Source of the DNA: Manis javanica | Taxonomy: Eukaryota; Chordata; Mammalia; Pholidota; Manidae | Length of the DNA: 64,000 bases | NCBI RefSeq assembly: GCF_040802235.1 | Contig: NC_133174.1 | Location: 138,065,213-138,129,212 of the forward strand | Direction: 5' to 3' | Shown: positions 33,568 to 45,344 of the stretch, one piece after another | How positions within the stretch are numbered: position 1 is the stretch's first letter | Layout: each line of letters begins with the position of its first letter | Program-made: the position numbers and the translations under genes | The notes under the pieces: model-generated | What the model was told of the DNA's origin: nothing | The model's input: the letters and a program-made list of their open reading frames with translations, nothing else | The model's database searches: none

Positions 33568-34230
33568 ATGCTTATAGAGTATGTGTTTCTTTTGCATCTG
33601 TCCTCTTTCAATCAGCACAAAGTTTTCAAGGTTCACCTTGTAGCATGTATCGGTACTTCATTCCTTTTATTATTAAGTAAGAGTCCATTGTATTTGCTTA
33701 TTCATTCGTCAGTTGATGGGCATTTGGATTGTTTCTACTTTTGGTTCTTACGAAGAATGCTCTCATAAACCTGTGTGTTCACGTTTTTATGTGGTCATAT
33801 GTTTTCAATTCTCTTGACTATATGTCCCTAGGGGTTGAATTTCTGGGTGATATGCTAACTCTATGTTTACATTTTTAAGGGTATGGAGGCTTCATTTTCT
33901 CTCCATTCTCACTAAAACTTGTTATCTTTCTTTTTATTATAGTCATCTGAATGGTTATATAATGATATCTGATTGTGGTTTTAATTTGCCTTTTCTCTGA
34001 AGACCCATGAGGTTGAACATCTTTTCATGTACTTATTTGCTTCTCCTATATCTTTGGTAAAATTCAAAGTTTTTGCCCATTTTGAAATGGAGTTATTGCT
34101 CTTTTATCTTATTGACTTGTAAGAGGTCTTTAAATATTCAGATACATGTCCCTTATAAGACGTATGATTTCCAATGATTTCTCCCATCCCGTGGATTGTT
34201 TTTTCCTTTTGTTGATGTGTTTTAATGATG
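33568..34230 (-). repeat. Old L1 3' part, minus strand
   Basis: Antisense L1 order: 'gtatgtgtttcttttgcatc', 'ttcattcgtcagttgatggg', 'gctctcataaacctgtgtgt', 'gtccctaggggttgaatttc', 'tgaggttgaacatcttttca' and 'ttataagacgtatgatttcc'. The young L1 at 27.5-33.6 kb lies against its left side. This is the 3' half of a long old L1 that continues after the LTR-like insert. Confidence 0.8.
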
Positions 34231-34745
34231 CTTTTTAATTGTCTCAATTTCTGATGCTTTGGCATCTTGGGGCCTTGCAGACTCCAGAAGAACTGCTGCT
34301 CTCAGGACTAGCCCGTTCCTGGAGAGAGTAAAGACTTGCCTGTAAGTATGCCTTTCATATTCAAACCAGTTGCTCCGGAGCCCACACCCCCTACCACCTC
34401 CCCTATCTGGCTCCTGCACTCCAGCAGGCAATACTCTCCTGCCCTGGTCACTCCATGGTTGGGCACTGGACAGCTAGGGCCCCCTGACATTATTCAGACT
34501 AGCTGATATGAAACCTGTCTGCTCTATCTTGCTAATTCTGTGGAAAACACGGTAAAGGATTTTGCCCACATGTCCTCCTGCTCCCCATGCCTCTTCATCA
34601 ACTTCGTGGTTCCCTATGTGGTTCTCTTGCATGACATACCTATAATTTCTAGGGATCTGTGACTGTAAACTTCTTCATTCATGACAGTTATCTCCATTTC
34701 TGTGTGTCTTACCATATCTGATTAAAACAAATCCCAGGTTCCCTT
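34231..34745. mobile_element. LTR-like insert splitting the old L1
   Basis: About 500 bases of unrelated, higher-GC sequence separate two L1 segments that are adjacent in the L1 consensus ('gatgctttttaattgtc' before, 'gcacaaaagtttcaatttga' after). The length, composition and lack of coding sequence suggest a solo LTR of an old retrovirus-like element. I cannot name the family and saw no clear duplicated target. Confidence 0.5.
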
Positions 34746-37230
34746 AAAATGGTGTCCTTTAAAGCACAAAAGTTTCAATTTGATGAAGCCTAGTTTATCT
34801 ATTTTTTCTTTTGTCATGTGTGTTTTTAATCTTATGTTTAAGAAGGTTTTGGCCTAACCTTGGGTGACAAAGATTTATATATGCTTTCTTCCAAGTGTTA
34901 TACGGTTTTTGCTCTTACATTTAGGCTTATGCTCCATTTTGAGTTAATTTTTATGTATGGTATGAGGGGAGAGTTTGACGTCACCTTTTTTGCATGTGGA
35001 TGTACAAGTGTCCCAGCACCATTTCTTGAGAAGACTTTTACTCTCTTGGATTTCCTTGGTGCCCTTGTCAAAAATCATCATCAAGGTTTATTTCTAGGTC
35101 CTATCTGTTTCTTTGATCTACATATCTATCATTATGCCAGTACCACGGTGTCTTGAATATTGAATACTCTAGCTTCTTTTCCTACTTTCCACTATTGGAA
35201 CAAGTCCTACTTGGCTGTAGTGTATTGTCCTTTCTAATATGTCGCTGCATTCCTTTTACTCATATGTTCTGTAGGATGTTTTGGCAACTATTTTATGAGT
35301 GATACTGATCTGTAGTTTTCTTGTAACGTCCTTCCCACATTTTGGTATCAGTATTGAGTATGCATAGTATATCTTTTTCCATCCTTTTACTTTTAATCTA
35401 TATATACCATTATATTTGATGTGAGTTTCTTTTACAGTGCATGTAATTGGGTGGTATTCTTTTTATCTATTCTGACAATCTTTGTCTTTCAAATGATGTG
35501 TTTAGATCACTTACATTCAAAGCAATCGCTGATAGAATAAGATTTGAGTCTGCCATTTAACTGTTTTCTCTCTGTTCCTTTTGTTTTCTATTCCACTGTT
35601 TTGCCCCTGCTAACTTATTTTGGGTTATTTGAACTTCTTTGGCATTCATTTTATCTTTTGTGTTTTTGACTATGTATCTTTGTATACTTTTCTTAGTGGT
35701 TTATGTAGGGACAGACATATATATCTCAAATAGAATATAGGAAAATTTCCACTATACAGGTTTCTTCCCCCTTTTCTCCTCCTAGTGTACTTGTCTTGTG
35801 TATTATATTTGCATACTTGAAAACCACATCAGTAAATGTTATATTTGCTTTCAATCATGAGACATCTTTTAAAGAACTCAAGTTTAATAATCTACTATAT
35901 TTACAAAATACAATAGACAAAAATGATCTATTATATTTCCCCAGATGCTGAACATTTCCGTTACTTTCCCTTCACTTCTGATGTTCCACATGTCCTTCTG
36001 GTTTCACTCCCCTGCTGTCTGAGGAAATTCGCTTGACAGTTCTTTTAGAGCAGATCTGTTGGCAGCACATTCTCTTAGTTTTCCTTTACCTGAGAATTTC
36101 TTCATTTAACCTTCATCCGTGAATAATATTTTCACTGCACCTAGAATTCTGAATTGAGAGTTCATTTCTTGCGGCATGTGAAAACTACTGAGCCATGTTC
36201 TTTTGGCTTCTGTGGTTTCTGATGAGAAAAAAATACTGTGTCATTCCAGTCATTATTCCTTTCTACAGAATGCATAGTTTTCCTCTGGCTACTTCCAATA
36301 GTTTTTTCATGTCTTGTTCATTTGGATTATGATTTGTCAGAGCATGATTTTCTTTGGGTTTAACCTGGGTAGGTTTCCCTGAGCTTTTGGAATGTGCACA
36401 TTGTATCTTTAGCCAAATTTGGGATGTTTTCAGTCAGTATGTCTTCAGATGTTTTTCCTGCACCACAGTATTTCTCCTCTCCTTGGATGTTAGTGACATA
36501 AGAATTAGAACCTTTGGTCTTGTCCCCAGGTCCTTGAGTCTCTCTTCATTTTTAAAAAATCTGGTATTCTTCACTCATACTGAACAATTTCTACTAATCT
36601 ATCTTCAAGTTTACTGGCTCTCTTCTCTGCCATCTTCTTTTGTTGAGCCTAACCTGGGAGGGTTGTCATTTTTTCACTGTGGTTATAGTATTTTTAAGTT
36701 CTATACTTTCTACTTGGTTGTTCTTTATAACATTTATTTCTTTTCTGAGTGGTTCTGTCTTTCTACTTGTTTCCAGAATTTTTGCCTAAACTCACTTCTT
36801 GGGACTTAATCATAGCCACTTTCAGTGCCTTGTCAGATAAGTCTCACACCTGTTTCACTTTGGTGTTGGCCTCTATCATCTTTTCCTATAAGAGCTGGGT
36901 GTTTTCTGGTTCCTCTATTCCTTTTTTTCCATATTGGTCATTTCCGGTGATCATCATTTGTAGGTAAATCCAAGTTTTATCTAGGAATAGAGGACGTGAC
37001 CTGTGTCTTTCATGCAATGGTTAGTCTGCTTGTATTATCTGTTTTTTAATTGATTGTAAGTCACAGACTCTACACCTTCCCATTTCTAGTAGGTAAGAAC
37101 ACCATGTATTCTTCTCTGTTTTCTCTTATAGACTGATAGGGTGAGGTGCTGAGCACCTCAGTGCTTGGGACTGGGTTGTAGTTATAATAGAACTAACTGA
37201 ATTCTGGTTCATCCCTCCTCCTTGGGCATG
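34746..37230 (-). repeat. Old L1 ORF2, ORF1 and 5' part, minus strand
   Basis: It continues the old L1. ORF2 text runs from 34,746 ('gaaggttttggcctaacctt', 'tgtacaagtgtcccagcacc', 'ccttgtcaaaaatcatcatc', 'tggtatcagtattgag'). A shortened central part follows, then inter-ORF and ORF1/5' text from about 35,560 to 37,200 ('tgcccctgctaacttatttt', 'gcggcatgtgaaaactactg'). An internal deletion lies near 35,355. All frames are broken. The plus-strand frame at 36,354-36,809 is antisense of ORF1-region text. Confidence 0.7.
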
Positions 37231-38190
37231 GATGGTCCTCCTGGGCTTTTAATTGAGAATCACCTAGGCCTCTGTTTCCTGAGCCCTAAAAGACTAAGGG
37301 ACGGTAATGTCAAAGGAGTGAAGTGGTACTGTAAACCCTCCCACAGATAACAATGATAGAAACAGGATAATATGATTAAAAACATTTATTTGAAGTCACT
37401 GAAAACCTGAGGATGGACTTCAAGCCCCACAGCTATGAGTCCTGAAAGTAAAGGCTGAAAATGACAGCCTTACCAGCCCACGGGGTCAAAATTTGGAGTT
37501 TGGTTATATAAAAGCAACTTGAAATTTAAAGGAGAAATTCTGGAAGCATGATTCAAAATTGTAAATGCATCTTCTTATCAAGAAAACCGCAGAAGGGATG
37601 TGAACCGTCTTTGAATATAAACTCTACCCAAACCCCTGAGGAACAGGAAAAAGCAGTCTGACATCAAAGATAAATCTATTCTTAACAGATAGAAGAAGAT
37701 AGAGATTTAGGCTACAACAGTTTTCCCGAGGTGGGGCCTAGAGCTCTAGAGGGAGCCTGTGGTTTTTTTCAAGGGTCTCTAGAACAAAAGATTCTTGTGT
37801 GGTGGTGGAAGGGTGTTGGAGAGACTTGAGAACATTGGTTAAAGGGTGGGAGGAATCTCTCCATTTCTGCTCTCTTCTCCTTCTGACAGATGCAGATTGA
37901 GGTAGTGGTATCTCAATACCAAAGACAAGGAAGTCCTTGGATTGGAAGAAATGAGTAGCATTATAGCCACTGGCCTATGACAGGGTGATGTCTTATGGAA
38001 ATAGTGTTATGCAAACATATTAAATGTGATAGTTAATATGTAGGCAGAGCTTTTTTTTTAATGAGTGCACAAGATTTTATTAACCTGTTGAGGAAAAGGG
38101 AAATCCAAGGAGTGGGCCTGGCACGGGAAAGGCTAAGATAATGTGGCCATTGCTATCTATTTATTGGTGTTTTCTTTCTAAAAATTTATC
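37231..38190. other. Unassigned DNA
   Basis: AT-rich to balanced sequence with no recognised gene or repeat. No open frame of note. Confidence 0.4.
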
Positions 38191-38335
38191 TATGTTTATA
38201 AGTTGATTTTACCTTTTCTGTTCAATGTTGAAATCAATATTACAAGCTCACAAAATGGATTACATAGCTTTTCATCTTTTCCCAATTTGTGGAACAGTTT
38301 GTGAAAGATAAGATTAACTTTCATGCTAGGTATAT
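38191..38335 (-). repeat. Possible old L1 fragment
   Basis: The text 'ttatctatgtttataagttg' and 'ccaatttgtggaacagtttg' weakly resembles antisense L1 ORF2. Low confidence. Confidence 0.3.
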
Positions 38336-39590
38336 AATAAAACCGACTTTTAATTCTCAAGTGATCCCATTTCCCCCTTTACCACAGGGTATGTGGAGGG
38401 GTATTTTATGTTTGACTTTCTGGTACAATTTCTGTTCATTCCAGTTTGCTCTTTCTCCTTTTGTTTTCATAAGAAGTGGGAAAGGTTGTAGAATCCTGAG
38501 TTGTGCAGTTTGGATGAGGCGTAAAGATGGCAGAACAGTACAAAGAGACGCCTGCATTCTGGGGCTCATTCAGTCCACTCCTCCCAATCCACAATCTGCC
38601 CAGAGCTACGGATAAGGGATGGCCTAGACAGGTATTTTATCACTTACATAATTCAGCTGTAAAAACCGATTCATCCTTTGGTTCATCATATAAAGCAAGT
38701 GTAAGAGTCCTAGCCAACAGTTTTGGAAAGCTTTTATGTTGGCATAGACTGAAAGTGATCTACTTCATTTAATTACATATGTCTTTTAGGATTCGCCAAC
38801 CTTCCCTCAGACTCAGTTAGCTCAAAACTAGGGAGGATTTCTCCTGCTCCTGAATTCCTATAGCATTTCTTTGACCAAATCTTTTATTTGGCACTTGGTA
38901 GACTCATAAAATTTTAGAGTTGCAAAGAACTTTAAAAGTCATCAAACTGAGCTTAACACTCAGTATAAGGATTTCTTGTACGTCTCTTGCAGAGACTCAA
39001 CTGTCGTCTGATTGAACAGCCCTAGTGACGCGCAACACTCTACTGTTAAAGGCCTCTCCACAGTTGGAGAGCTAGACATTTTCTTGGAGCTCACAGAGGA
39101 CAAGTCTGAGCAGGAAACAAAGAAGGAACTACCAGACAAGTAGAAGGAAATTGAGGAGAGACTGGTGTCCTGAAAATGAAGGCAAAGGGAGTTGCAAGAA
39201 CGATAGGGTTGTTGAGTTGACTAAACATTGTTGCCAAGGTCAGTGAGGTGAGAAGTGACATATATCCACTGAGTCTGGCCTTCAGAACAGTTTCAGGGAG
39301 AAGAGTGGGGACGCACTCGGAATGGCGATGGACTGAACCGTGAGTGGCAGGCAAGGGAAAGGAGGCAGTGACCCAGAGCGATTCTTTCCCCAAGAAATTT
39401 TGTTGAGAAGGGAGGGGAGTTATGACAATAGCTAGAACAAGATACAGGGTCTAGAGAAGGGTTTTTAGAAAGAGGTAGGGGCATGTGGGTTGGTGAGCAT
39501 GTTTGTGCACTGAGAACACAGAGCCAGGCAAGCCACCATAACTCCTGACAGACGGAGGCCCTGGGGAGGTGCCTGGAAGTGAAGAGGTCA
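38336..39590. other. Unassigned DNA
   Basis: No gene is seen. About 38,890-39,085 resembles an ancient SINE/DNA repeat ('gagttgcaaagaactttaaa', 'gaacagccctagtgacgcg'), but I cannot name it. Short overlapping frames have no domains. Confidence 0.4.
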
Positions 39591-39845
39591 GATCAGCAGT
39601 GGGCATTTCCTAGCTGTGTGACTTTGGGCAGTCACCAGACTGTGCTCCCGAATATGATAACATATGCAAAGGACATCGTAACTGTAGAGCACGGCGTGAG
39701 TGTCCGTTGTCTTCTTTCTTCTGAAAGCAAGTGGGACAAGGCTGTGAGCAAGGACACTGGATACAAACCAGATGCATCTCTAGTCAAAGCCTCTTTTCAT
39801 AAATCCCGCTTCCCCTGTTTTTATACCATAGTGCACAGGGAGGGG
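39591..39845. other. Unassigned DNA with a MIR-like start
   Basis: 'ctagctgtgtgactttgggc' at 39,611-39,630 is the MIR core signature, but the homology stops soon after. The plus-strand frame 39,579-39,848 runs through it and is not supported as coding. Confidence 0.4.
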
Positions 39846-40095
39846 TGAGGTTAGACAAATAGAGCAGCAGGGAAGGCCTCGAAACCCCGGCCAAGGAGTG
39901 AGGAATTGATCCTGAGGATAACAGGAAGCGCTGGACATTTTTGAGCAGAAAAGTGACATTAGGAATGTAGTGTTTTAAGAAGGTTCACTTAAAATGGGTA
40001 TAACAGACTGGGTTGGATAGGAGACCCGGAGGCAGGATGAGTAGTCGGGAGGCGAGTTCAAAGCTCAGTTTATAGGAGGCAGAGCCAGGGAAAAG
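39846..40095 (+). repeat. Ancient CR1/L3-type LINE fragment
   Basis: The text 'ggaattgatcctgaggataa', 'gctggacatttttgagcaga' and 'aaagtgacattaggaatgta' follows the ancient repeat whose other part is at 13,251-13,660 ('gggttttgagcaggggagtg' in consensus form). The family name is tentative. Confidence 0.5.
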
Positions 40096-40237
40096 CCAAG
40101 AAGAAACAAATCAGAAAGATTTTGAAGGCAGCATCTGCTGGGGGACATGATAGCTAAATTTCTCACTCAGGACCCTTGGGGCACTGGGACATCACTAAGA
40201 GGAGTAGGGAGCCAGGAAAGAACTAGCTTTGGGATGC

Positions 40238-40288
40238 ATGTGGGTGCCTGCTTGTGTGTGCATGCGTGTGTACGTGTACGTGTGTAGG
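40238..40288 (+). repeat. Degenerate (GT)n / purine-pyrimidine alternation
   Basis: The run 'cttgtgtgtgcatgcgtgtg' and following 'tacgtgtacgtgtgtag' alternates purine and pyrimidine for about 45 bases, interrupted by CA and CG steps. Confidence 0.75.
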
Positions 40289-40690
40289 GATAGAGGAGGA
40301 GTCCATTAATGAGAAGTCATATTGCGCACACTAACTACCATTCGGTGCCACCTCGTCCACAAGCCGCACTTGCCATCAGCTACCTACGCAGAGCCATGTG
40401 CTGCAGGCAGGTCAGGGCACCGCCTCCCGCTCCAGTGTGTTGGAGGCCAAGCTGTCCTTCTGGCGGTCTGATCTCGCTCCCATGCCCTTCTGGCTTCCTC
40501 TACTCTGCAATGCCAAAGAGTATGCCAAAGAGCAGAGACCCCACTTGAACAGGACCCCAGATGGCGAAACGCTGGGAAAACTCACTTGTATTAACAAATT
40601 GCTGCCCCAGACATGAGACCTCTTCTAGAAAGTACTACTGATCCTGAAGCTCTGCATGGCATCCGGCGATACCACTTTCAGTCACCAACT
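40289..40690. other. Unassigned DNA
   Basis: Overlapping 60-80 codon frames on both strands, no recognisable domain. I see no gene. Confidence 0.4.
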
Positions 40691-40795
40691 ATGATGAAGT
40701 ACTAGCCACTAGGCTAACTAAAAGGGAAAACATCTTATGGCAAAAACCTGCCTCTCTCAAACCCTGCTCAAGTGCCACCTCTTACGAGCTGCCAC
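40691..40795 (+). repeat. L2-like fragment
   Basis: 'ctgctcaagtgccacctctt' followed by a 'cacagcactttatatagctc' block resembles the L2 3' region. Short. Confidence 0.5.
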
Positions 40796-40905
40796 AGCAC
40801 TTTATATAGCTCTGTTTCACAAATAAAGAAATGAAGGCTCAGAAAGGCGAAGTAACTTGCCCAAAGCCACAGATGGCGGTAAGCAGCCCAGCTGAGGGGC
40901 GGGAC
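40796..40905 (+). repeat. MIR fragment
   Basis: 'aataaagaaatgaaggctca' and 'gaagtaacttgcccaaagcc' with 'acagatggcggtaagcagcc' are the MIR core. Confidence 0.65.
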
Positions 40906-41050
40906 AGTGGCAGCCGCTCAAACAGCTCACCTCCCTCAGGTCGCAGATGCACCCGTGGGCTTTGGACTGGCCTGGGAGGCCCTGCTAGCGGCCCGCTGAG
41001 ATTCACAGTAAGTCACTAGCTAAAGTTCTGCTGAGTAAGCAGTCATCCCT
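40906..41050. other. Unassigned DNA
   Basis: GC-moderate spacer. No feature is seen. Confidence 0.4.
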
Positions 41051-41280
41051 CTGGAATAAGGTCTCTTGACCTTGGCACTGCTGACCTGTGTGCGTGTGCG
41101 GTGGAGGGCCGCCCTGGGAACTGTAAGATGCTTGGGAGCATCCTGGCCTTTACCCACTAGATGCCAGTAGCACACTTGACAAGCTGTAACCACGGAACCC
41201 TTCACCAGACATTGCCAGATGTCCCTCGGGGGCAAAATTCCTCTGCCTTTCATTTGAGAACCTTTGCTCCAGGCTGTGGT
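41051..41280 (-). mobile_element. hAT-Charlie non-autonomous element (MER5-type)
   Basis: Read on plus: 'ctcttgaccttggcactgct', 'gatgcttgggagcatcctgg', 'cctttacccactagatgcca', 'ccagacattgccagatgtcc' and 'gggggcaaaattcctctgcc'. This matches, in antisense, the MER5-type short hAT element. It is a fossil DNA transposon without coding capacity. Confidence 0.75.
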
Positions 41281-41950
41281 CTGCAGCCCTTGCGTGGAAT
41301 GCCTGCTGGGCTCCAAACTGCAATCCATGCCTTTGGAACAAGAGGGACAAATCTTTCTTTCCTGGGAGTTCTCTCGGGGATGTTCTTAACCTCACATGTG
41401 ACTTAAGAGTTTCCTGCTTGCAACTGATATTTTTGCTGTTGTCTTATGAAACTTATCACTCTTTCAATAGTCATGGAATTACAAAGAATGTAAAAAAAAC
41501 TTTGAAATTTACTTAAATATTCTGTGAACATGCAGTGTGCATCTGCTGGGATAACTAGAAAAAGTCTAATTAGTTAGTAAATAGCCACATAATTAAGGAA
41601 AAAAAGTGAAATAAATTGAAGATGGAATTACGGATATTTTCATGTTGACTTACATTTCTGTTTGTTTTTCACTCAAACCTAAGATGAGCAGTATTCTTTG
41701 GCATTGTTAGTCAAACTCCACTTACTATGGGCTTCTGGACCTTTGTAATTCTGATCTGTCCAGGGTATTCATTTTAATTCTGAATCTGAAGCAGTGGATG
41801 TAGCTATTATAATGGCTGAAGAGCTCTTTGGGTGGGATTGGTGGAAAGGGACATCACTGTGGCCCTAGAAAACCTTGGTCTCTCACCCACCAGACTGTGC
41901 ACCAAGCCTCCTGGATGGAACCCTCTCTTATGCCATTTAGGGCAAGACCA
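41281..41950. other. Unassigned AT-rich DNA
   Basis: No gene or named repeat. Several A/T-rich stretches only. Confidence 0.4.
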
Positions 41951-42215
41951 TGATAGAGGGAAATAACAACTTTATTTATAGTAGCCAAAATCTGGAGAAA
42001 AGTGCATATCTATTAACAGGTGACTGGATAAATAAATTCATGTATCCTTACAATGGACTACTCCTTGGCATTCAAAAAGAATGTGCTACTGATATACATA
42101 TAATACGAATAAATCTCCAAAACATTTTGTTGAGTGACAGAAGTCAGACATGAAAATATACCCATTTGATTCCATTTGTGTGCAATTCTACAGCAGGTAA
42201 ATCTAATTTATAGTG
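41951..42215 (+). repeat. Old L1 or HAL1 3' fragment
   Basis: 'caactttatttatagtagcc', 'tgactggataaataaattca', 'caatggactactccttggca' and 'agtcagacatgaaaatatac' are the sense ORF2 C-terminal landmarks of an old L1/HAL1. Confidence 0.7.
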
Positions 42216-42470
42216 AAAGGAATCAGAGCAATCTTGCCTTGGGCGGTGGGCATTCACAGAGACTGTCTTTCTTTCTATTCCTGCATCTAGGATGAGCCCT
42301 TGTATACAAATTTAACCATCAACATTCAGAAAGTTTATCAGTTTCACTATGCAAACTCCTTATGGCCTAAACCTCAAGTCAACCAGGGTGCATTGCTAAA
42401 TTGATAGAAAGAATGTGTTAAATCGATCTAACAATGCACCTGAATCGACCTTGCTCTGAGAAATACTCTT
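42216..42470. other. Unassigned DNA
   Basis: Spacer. No recognised feature. Confidence 0.4.
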
Positions 42471-42620
42471 ACAAAGGATGAAGGTTGGTTGGTATGGACA
42501 GATGGGGAAACTGAGGCTTAGAGAGATTAATCAATTTCCATAAGGTCACAACTGCAGCTGCAGGTGCGACTCAAAACCTCGTCTGTCTGATTTGCAAGCC
42601 AAGGTCTCCTTCTGTTTTTA
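42471..42620 (+). repeat. MIR fragment
   Basis: 'gacagatggggaaactgagg', 'gagagattaatcaatttcca' and 'aggtcacaactgcagctg' give the MIR core on the plus strand. Confidence 0.7.
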
Positions 42621-42659
42621 GGATTTTCTTTGAAAATCCTGAGTGACTCATCAGCATGC

Positions 42660-42965
42660 TGTGGCCGCTGAAAAGTGATCCCAGTGGTACGCGGCATCAA
42701 TCAGTATGTTGTCTAGAAAGAGGGCTGCGAGAGTTCTTGCCCTGCTCTGACCTATCAGAGCCATTCTCAGCTATTGTGTCCAGTTCTGTGACACACTGTT
42801 AGAGGGACTGAGGCCGAGCTTCACTGTGCTGAGCAGAAAGCCAGTATGGAATGCAGAAGAGCTTCAGTGCAGCTTGGGAAGGGAGAAACCAAAGCAGAGA
42901 TGAGAAATAGCCTCAGGCATTGAAAGGCTGTCTTGGGAAGTTTCCAGTGGCAGGACTTGCTGAAG
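42660..42965 (+). repeat. Possible CR1/L3-type LINE fragment
   Basis: 'cagctattgtgtccagttct' followed by a GA-rich stretch with 'tgaaaggctgtcttgggaag' resembles an ancient mammalian CR1-clade LINE. Weak match. Confidence 0.4.
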
Positions 42966-43470
42966 AATCTAGGGTTTGGCTCCGTGAGCTTAGGGGTCCT
43001 TCCACCTCTCATAGTCTCTGAATTCATGATCATAGTGAGCTGCTGTTTGTGCCTTATCAGAGCACTTCCTCACATTCTGGTCCTTTGTACGGGGCATTAG
43101 CGCAGTACTGATTCGTTGAATGTTTTTTGAATTTAATTGAATCCTTGCTATGTAATCGAATCATTAGAAAACTGAACCTCATTATATTGAAGTTTAACTT
43201 GACAATAGAATCAGTACCCAATTTTTCCACCCCTGAAACAAAAATCCTTTGTTAAGTGATACAATATTTATGTGAATCAGTACCAACATTTGGGAGGGCA
43301 TTAAACCTTCCCCATTAATAATTGCTGCCGAGTGATAGTGCAGACTTGGTGGGGAATGGGAGCACGTGAGGGTCTTCTCTCCCACTATTCCCAGCATTTA
43401 GTGAGAGCTGTGGCTCACTTGAGGTGAGGGAATAAAGGACAAGGGAGCACTTGGATTCCTCCCTTTGCTC
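42966..43470. other. Unassigned DNA
   Basis: No gene or repeat recognised. Confidence 0.4.
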
Positions 43471-43479
43471 TTCACTTTG

Positions 43480-43680
43480 TGACTGGTGAACAAGGCTGAC
43501 TTCATTCCACAGCTGGATTGATATGCAAATTTACCCAGACTAATTGGCTTCCCCCTGCTGTCTCCAGAGGGCGGATGTATTCATTTATAAAGTGCTGTCT
43601 AGGGGCACTGAGAACGTTACAACTGCTTAATTGAATATCAATGAATCTTTATAAACTAATAATGATGGGGAGCCTGGGAA
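43480..43680. promoter_or_regulatory. Candidate regulatory island: octamer plus TAAT motifs
   Basis: Within about 200 bases lie an ATGCAAAT octamer (43,523-43,530, a POU-factor site), TAATTGG (43,541-43,547), a CCAGAGGGCGG that resembles a CTCF half-site (43,564-43,574), and several TAAT/ATTA cores between 43,620 and 43,665. No repeat family is recognisable over it. That pattern fits a conserved enhancer but can also occur by chance in AT-rich DNA. Function is inferred only. Confidence 0.3.
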
Positions 43681-43699
43681 GCATGATGTGGATTTGGTA

Positions 43700-44555
43700 T
43701 ATTGAGAAGAGGAGAGCCCTGATTTGAATTTGTGGGAAGAAGAATTTTCTCTGGATTTTACAAAACCCAGTTTAGTCTTCTTTGATCTGAAGTCCTTGAA
43801 AGCCCCAATGGTGCCTTCTTGAACACGTTATGTGGTGAGTGCTGGACACGATCAAGCGTGTGAGTCTATGTCCAAGGATGACTGTCCTTCCCCAGCCACC
43901 GCCCTTCCACAATAGAGTAAAACTCAATGATTTGTTGTGGTGAATTTTTGCTCTTGCAAGAAGAGCCAGTACTTTCCAGAAGTCAGCCTTAGGGCCTTGG
44001 GCAGTGCAGACAAACTGAATGTACCTGGTCCTGCCTTGCACAGCGTGGTGGGAAGCCAGCAGCAAGTCTCCTCTGTCCTGGCAGAGATGGCATTTGGAGA
44101 GTGAGCCTAGATTTTTGCCCTTAACCTTTGCCACGGATTCCATTGGATCAAACCAGACCAAAACACCGAGCCAAACAAAACAATAAACTCAGCCCTGCAC
44201 AGTTCAAAGTGACTGATGCTGCTGGATCGCTAGGGTGTCAGAGGCTCACTGAGTTTGCCGAGGGTGAGGATTTCGTGCTCCTCCTTCTCTCTCCGTGCCT
44301 CTGCTACCTGTGCTACGAGACATTCAAAGGTAGTATAAAGATACAACCAATCAGTGCGGTATCATCATAAGAGACAGAAATTGATGGGACAAAATTACAA
44401 GTCTAGGAATAGGTCCCCGTATATAAGAATTTATTGTGCAGTAAAGGTGTCATTTCTCATCTGGAAACGAATCCCTTATCCCATAAATGGCACTGGGATA
44501 GTCAGCGAACTGTTTGGTACAAACATTTCTTATTAAAGATAGGCTTCACAGGATA
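43700..44555. other. Unassigned DNA
   Basis: No gene. The minus-strand frame at 43,772-44,161 has no recognisable domain. Some A-rich sequence leads into the L1 remnant that follows. Confidence 0.4.
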
Positions 44556-44559
44556 TTCC

Positions 44560-45205
44560 TAAACAAATACTGATTCTTTAAGAAGTTTGATGAGTTTGAT
44601 GAGGGATCATGAAAGCAACGGAGAAACCATAAAGAGAAAGCATGGTGAACTTGATTATAAAAAAGAAGAACTACAAGTCAAGAAAATCACCAAAAATAAA
44701 ATGAAAAGGCAAATGAGAGATTCAGAACCATATTTGCAGTACATATCAAGCATTCTCGCACGTCAGCAAGCAAAAGATGAACTCAACAGAATCACGGGTG
44801 ACAAACAAGAACAAGTCACAATGAAAATACATGAAAGACCAATAAACGTGAATACTTTATTAGTGCTAAAAACCCCACATTTAAAAATACTGTCACTGAG
44901 CACATCAAACAGGAAACTTTCTGTAAGTGCTAATGTCCAGTGTGGCAGACGTGTGCACAGAGAAGGGTGCTCACCTGTGCAGCTGGAAGGCAATTGGCAA
45001 GATGTACCAAGGGCCTTAAGATGTGTCATAGACCAGCCCAGGAGTTCTACTTTCTTTGGCATCATCCTAAGCTGCTTAAGAGAGAAGCTCAAAGATTTAT
45101 GCGTAAATGTGTTACTCCTAATAGCCTTCTGTTGGGAATAAGTCCATCAATTGCCATGCCGTTCAACGTATTAGTTAATATATATTATTAGTTAGGTAAT
45201 TCTGC
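44560..45205 (+). repeat. Old L1/HAL1 remnant, plus strand
   Basis: Sense L1-like text: 'gaaaatcaccaaaaataaaa', 'ccatatttgcagtacatatc' and 'gatgtaccaagggccttaag', with 'gaataagtccatcaattgc' near the end. The 184-codon frame 44,587-45,141 is a mosaic through this remnant and shows no catalytic motif, so I do not call it a gene. Confidence 0.5.
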
Positions 45206-45344
45206 TATTGCTATAGGAATGTGACATTACATTTTTAAAGAATGGTATTTAAAAATAGTATTGATATGAGGGAATGCTCATGCTATAGAAAGTGAAGAAG
45301 CAATATACAAGATAAAAAATAGGAATCAAGCTTATTCTCTTCTC
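45206..45344. other. Unassigned AT-rich DNA
   Basis: Spacer. Nothing recognised. Confidence 0.4.

Noticed and set aside
21736..33580. Target-site duplications for the two long minus-strand L1s
   Set aside because: Flanks at 18,800/21,736 and 27,468/33,568 were compared by eye and show no convincing direct repeat.
44587..45141. 184-codon plus-strand frame as a new gene
   Set aside because: It runs through decayed L1/HAL1 text, is K/R/Q-rich for that reason, and has no catalytic motif or splice context.
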